8,322 nt of DNA. Source: Clostridiaceae bacterium. Lineage in GTDB: Bacteria > Bacillota > Clostridia > Oscillospirales > Acutalibacteraceae. This document shows, piece after piece, positions 6,095 through 8,322 of this stretch (within the stretch, counting starts at the first letter, position 1; each line of letters begins with the position of its first letter). Below the pieces are notes generated by a model that worked only from the letters and a program-made list of their open reading frames with translations, did no database searches and was not told the DNA's origin. Location: NCBI GenBank assembly GCA_904501705.1, contig CAJGCA010000068.1, positions 1-8,322 of the forward strand, read 5' to 3'. A program made the translations under genes and the position numbers.

Positions 6095-7566
6095 CTCAGA
6101 TCTCCTCTCTTGACGTCCAGATATAGATTCAGCGGATTCATCCGCCAGTTGTCGTCCCGCTCGGTCAGCTGGGTAGGCAGGGGATTCTCCATGCAGAAGT
6201 ACCGCGTCTCGTCACAAATGTGATCCTCGCCCTTGGTGTCCACATCCTCCACCTTGTTGGGGTCGTACTGCGCCGCAGGGAATACCCGGATAAAGTCTCG
6301 GCAGGTGTTGAACACGTACATCCTCGCCCGTCCGTCCTTTCCGAACTTCAACCGCTCGTGCACCTGCGCCCATCCGGCGATACGGGTGTTGTCTGCCTTG
6401 TTGAAGTAGATCCCCTTGCGGGAGGCCTCCTCCGCAATGCTCACGCCGCCGTCCTTTTGCCAGATGGCGGGGTCTGCAATGCCAATGATCTTGCGGCCTC
6501 TGAGCAACGTGTGCTCCTTCTCCAGCTTGGCCACGTGATCAAACACGTCCGACGCGCTCATTTCTAACCCTTCGTCCTGCCTTCCTTGCTTGCAGCCGTA
6601 CCATTCCAGAATGCGGTATGCCACGCCATCCTGGTCAATGGCCCACCAACCGAAGGAAAACGGCTTGCGGTAGCCCCAGTCAAAGGAACGGTAGACCTTC
6701 CAATGCCTCGGCACGTCGAATGGCTCGATCACGTGCGTTTTCTTGCGATCTATGTAATGATCCGGGTCGTTTGCAAACTCACCGAACACCTGGCCAACGT
6801 ACGAATCCCAGTTTCCATCGTGAAGCGCTTTTCTCTCTGCTTCAGGCAAGGACAAAAGCTTCACTCGATACATAGGGTCGTTTTTCATAAGCGCGTAATT
6901 GTCTGTCACTTTTGATGGAACAAACACCCGCGACATGCGCTTGATCTCTTTTGATCCGTCCTCGTTTTGAATCTCCACGTTCTCCCATATTGTCGTCATA
7001 GGAGGCGCAGGAGACACAAATCGATCTTTTACCCACGTGTGCCCAACTCCACCAGGGTTGGCGGTTGCTCGCATGTAGCAAATGGTTCCGGGCCCGTTTG
7101 GCCTGTTTCGTGACATCAGGTATTCGTACTCGTCCTTCATAAAGTGCGTAAGCTCGTCAAATGCGATGAAGTCGTAGTCTCGTCCCTGATAGTTGTATTT
7201 ATCCTTCGCGTGTTGTAAGGATCCGAAAATGATTTTTGCCCCTGATGAAAACGTCCAGGTGTGCTTCGACTCGTTGAACTTGGCTTTTGGATCTATTCGC
7301 GGATAAAGTCGAAAAGCCTTTCCGTACAGATCCTCCAGCTGCGGGTAGGTCTTGCGCAGGATCAGACCCTTGTAGTGGGGAATGTGGATCTGCCGCAGAG
7401 CCTCTGCAATGATCGCGTCACTCTTGCCGCCTCCTGCCGCTCCTCCGAACAGCACCTCATCCTCAGCCCTCCTCATGAATTCTGCTTGGCGCGGCTGAGG
7501 AACCCAGGCGCATACACGCCCATTGTAAACCTGACCCGCCTTGAATTGGTCGAACAGCTCACTCAT
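6091..7566 (-). CDS. Terminase large subunit (DNA-packaging ATPase and nuclease)
   Basis: This 491-residue motor protein pumps DNA into the procapsid and cuts the concatemer. The N-terminal ATPase domain has Walker A GGAAGGGKS (41-49), Walker B FIAFDE (133-138) with catalytic E138, and the coupling motif ATANP (166-170). The C-terminal RNase H-like nuclease has the expected acidic residues: D295 in SFDWGY, D364 in GIADPA and D451 in HICDETRY. All motor and nuclease motifs are present, so the enzyme should be active. GGAGG at 7576-7580 lies nine bases before the ATG, inside the end of the small-subunit gene. The two genes overlap by eight bases. Codons 80-280 or so lie in a stretch of lower GC than the flanks. 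Confidence 0.97.
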   Translation of the reverse strand: MSELFDQFKAGQVYNGRVCAWVPQPRQAEFMRRAEDEVLFGGAAGGGKSDAIIAEALRQIHIPHYKGLILRKTYPQLEDLYGKAFRLYPRIDPKAKFNESKHTWTFSSGAKIIFGSLQHAKDKYNYQGRDYDFIAFDELTHFMKDEYEYLMSRNRPNGPGTICYMRATANPGGVGHTWVKDRFVSPAPPMTTIWENVEIQNEDGSKEIKRMSRVFVPSKVTDNYALMKNDPMYRVKLLSLPEAERKALHDGNWDSYVGQVFGEFANDPDHYIDRKKTHVIEPFDVPRHWKVYRSFDWGYRKPFSFGWWAIDQDGVAYRILEWYGCKQGRQDEGLEMSASDVFDHVAKLEKEHTLLRGRKIIGIADPAIWQKDGGVSIAEEASRKGIYFNKADNTRIAGWAQVHERLKFGKDGRARMYVFNTCRDFIRVFPAAQYDPNKVEDVDTKGEDHICDETRYFCMENPLPTQLTERDDNWRMNPLNLYLDVKRGDLR

Positions 7567-8047
7567 TGCCGCCGTCCTCCGTGAAGACCAGCTCGGCTCG
7601 CTCGGTCACAGGCACGAACGCTGCCCCAATAGCTCCGTCCTCGTCCACAGGCTCGGGCTTCGCACTCCACCGCCCCGGGGCTCGGTTGTTCAGCACGTAG
7701 GCCTGAGCTCGGAAGTCCGCAGGGAGAGCGATCTCCCGCTCCTCCACCAGATCGTGCACGTTCCCCTCTCTGTCAAGGGTCTGTTTCTTGGTCTTGACCT
7801 TCATTTTGCGGTCAAAGCAGCTTCTCAGCAGCTCGGCCTCCACCTCGCGCCTTGTCTCCTCGTCTACCTTCTGCTGGAGGGCCTTGTTGATGGCCTCCGA
7901 CTTGCGGCACCAATTGTAGAGCGTCCTGCGGCTCTTGAGACCGATCACCCTCGTGGCGATCTCTTCCATCGTCAACGACGACACCGATTTTAGCAACGCC
8001 AACGCCTCTTCCGTCTCCCAATCCTCGATTTTAACGCCTCTTGCCAC
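7559..8047 (-). CDS. Terminase small subunit with helix-turn-helix domain
   Basis: With a GTG start at 8047 the protein has 162 residues. It recognises the packaging site on phage DNA and delivers it to the large subunit. Residues 26-57 (LTMEEIATRVIGLKSRRTLYNWCRKS and onward) form a helix-turn-helix of the type found in phBC6A51-like small terminases. A charged helical region (60-105) likely drives oligomerisation, and FRAQAYVLNNRAPGRWSAK (112-130) is a motif I associate with this family. AAGGAGG at 8054-8060 lies six bases before the GTG. The same frame stays open up to an ATG at 8248, but that start would put the terminator arm and the GC-rich leader into the protein, so I reject it. The gene overlaps the large-subunit start by eight bases. 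Confidence 0.88.
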   Translation of the reverse strand: MARGVKIEDWETEEALALLKSVSSLTMEEIATRVIGLKSRRTLYNWCRKSEAINKALQQKVDEETRREVEAELLRSCFDRKMKVKTKKQTLDREGNVHDLVEEREIALPADFRAQAYVLNNRAPGRWSAKPEPVDEDGAIGAAFVPVTERAELVFTEDGGNE

Positions 8048-8162
8048 GCAATCCCTCCTTTCGTGGGGTTTTATCACATAAACGCGCACGCCCGCGCCCG
8101 TGCCCGCGCCGCTGTGCGCTCGCGGCGGTGTGCAGAGTGTGCAGTTTTGTCTCTTTGCGCAG

Positions 8163-8171
8163 ATTATAGCA
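8163..8171 (-). promoter_or_regulatory. Extended -10 promoter for the packaging and head operon
   Basis: On the minus strand TGCTATAAT is a perfect extended -10 element (TGnTATAAT, sigma-A type). No good -35 hexamer lies 16-18 bases upstream; the -35 area instead holds T6-G-A6, part of an imperfect dyad (GCATTTTTT-GAA-AAAATATGC) that reaches the -10. Transcription would begin near 8156. A promoter lacking a -35 and overlapped by a dyad might need a phage activator or be repressed, but no regulator gene is in the window. Confidence 0.6.
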
Positions 8172-8221
8172 TATTTTTTCAAAAAATGCCGCACCCCATT
8201 TTCTGTAAACATTTTATGAAC

Positions 8222-8234
8222 AAGCAATTTGCTT
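8222..8234. repeat. 13-bp perfect inverted repeat next to the terminator
   Basis: AAGCAA-T-TTGCTT is a perfect dyad, two bases from the terminator stem and about 55 bases upstream of the -10 element. It might be an operator or activator site for the late promoter; it could also be chance in an AT-rich stretch. Confidence 0.4.
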
Positions 8235-8236
8235 TG

Positions 8237-8274
8237 AAAAGCCCCCACCGTTCACAACCCGGTGGGGGCTTTTT
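8237..8274. terminator. Bidirectional intrinsic terminator
   Basis: A 14-base-pair stem (8237-8250 with 8260-8273, AAAAGCCCCCACCG) has a nine-base loop. The plus-strand side ends in a T5 tract and the minus-strand side in T4, so it can stop transcription in both directions. On the minus strand it follows the stop of the upstream gene by ten bases and insulates the packaging operon, which then needs the promoter at 8163-8171. Confidence 0.9.
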
Positions 8275-8283
8275 GTATCTGTA

Positions 8284-8322
8284 TCACGCTGTATCCGGAC
8301 GCTCAAATCCCAGATGGTCGTC
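8284..8322 (-). CDS. C-terminal end of an upstream gene (partial)
   Basis: The minus-strand frame from the right edge reads DDHLGFERPDTA followed by TGA at 8286-8284. The stop is directly followed by the strong terminator, as expected for the end of an operon. Of the other two frames, one has a stop within six codons and the other runs through the terminator, so this frame is the best choice. Twelve residues are too few to identify the protein. Genes in this position in phages are often regulators, nucleases or methyltransferases, but nothing here decides it. Confidence 0.45.
   Translation of the reverse strand, partial: DDHLGFERPDTA

Larger units (their letters stand above)
8048..8236 (-). 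other. Late-operon leader and promoter region
   Basis: This gene-free stretch separates the upstream terminator from the terminase start. On the minus strand it holds an AT-rich promoter half (about 8160-8236) and a GC-rich half (8081-8145) that would be the 5' untranslated leader of about 110 bases. The leader contains a 9-bp tandem repeat (8128-8144, GTGTGCAG twice on the plus strand), a six-pair hairpin (8107-8112 with 8122-8127), and repeated GGGCRC units at 8090-8108. I see no riboswitch fold that I can name. Confidence 0.6.

Noticed and set aside
4103..6223. Long plus-strand frames opposite the portal gene (4103-5239 and 5309-6223)
   Set aside because: They are antisense to a well-supported portal gene and have the Leu/Val/His-rich composition of antisense frames, with no recognisable domain.
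8048..8248. N-terminal extension of the small terminase to an ATG at 8248
   Set aside because: It would translate through one arm of the terminator, the promoter and the GC-rich leader, with no ribosome binding site, while the GTG at 8047 has a strong one.
1..8322. tRNA, rRNA, integrase, attachment sites or insertion sequences
   Set aside because: I looked on both strands and saw no cloverleaf, no recombinase or transposase motifs and no terminal inverted repeats; the window is covered by one structural operon.

Overview
This window is the packaging and head-assembly module of a tailed phage or prophage. All genes lie on the minus strand, so they read from the right edge towards the left. 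The DNA is GC-rich (about 60% in the lines I counted by hand). Nearly every start has a strong Shine-Dalgarno sequence (AAGGAGG type). Two structural proteins carry an L-Q-[FL]-F-A motif like the one at the N-terminus of Firmicutes ribosomal protein L27. Together these suggest a GC-rich Firmicutes host, probably a gut-type Clostridia/Oscillospiraceae lineage; that taxonomic placement is inference.

Layout from right to left: the last codons of an upstream gene (8322-8284); a strong bidirectional terminator (8237-8274); an extended -10 promoter (8163-8171) followed by a GC-rich, repeat-containing leader; small terminase subunit with a GTG start (8047-7559); large terminase (7566-6091); P22-like portal (6094-4193); a Prp-type cysteine protease (4186-3854); scaffold (3768-2908); N4-gp56-family major capsid protein (2873-1818); an 87-residue protein of unknown function (1798-1535); a head-tail connector-like protein (1478-1107); and a large protein open at the left edge (1097-1) that I place in the position of a tail-hub or plug protein.

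The genes form one tightly packed operon. Terminase, portal and protease genes overlap or nearly touch, which suggests coupled translation. Scaffold, capsid and the genes after them are each preceded by a short gap with its own strong ribosome binding site. Gene order matches phage P22 (terminase small, large, portal, scaffold, coat, connector, plug), with a protease inserted before the scaffold and a small gene after the capsid.

The most interesting feature is the protease. It looks like Prp, the enzyme that trims the N-terminal extension of ribosomal protein L27 in Firmicutes, and it sits in the usual slot for a phage head-maturation protease. Both adjacent gene products, scaffold and major capsid protein, carry a Prp-like cleavage motif near their N-termini (GLQFFA and GLQLFA). 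The sequence therefore suggests a self-contained Prp-based head maturation system in which the phage brings its own protease and two substrates. In staphylococcal phage 80alpha the host Prp does this job.
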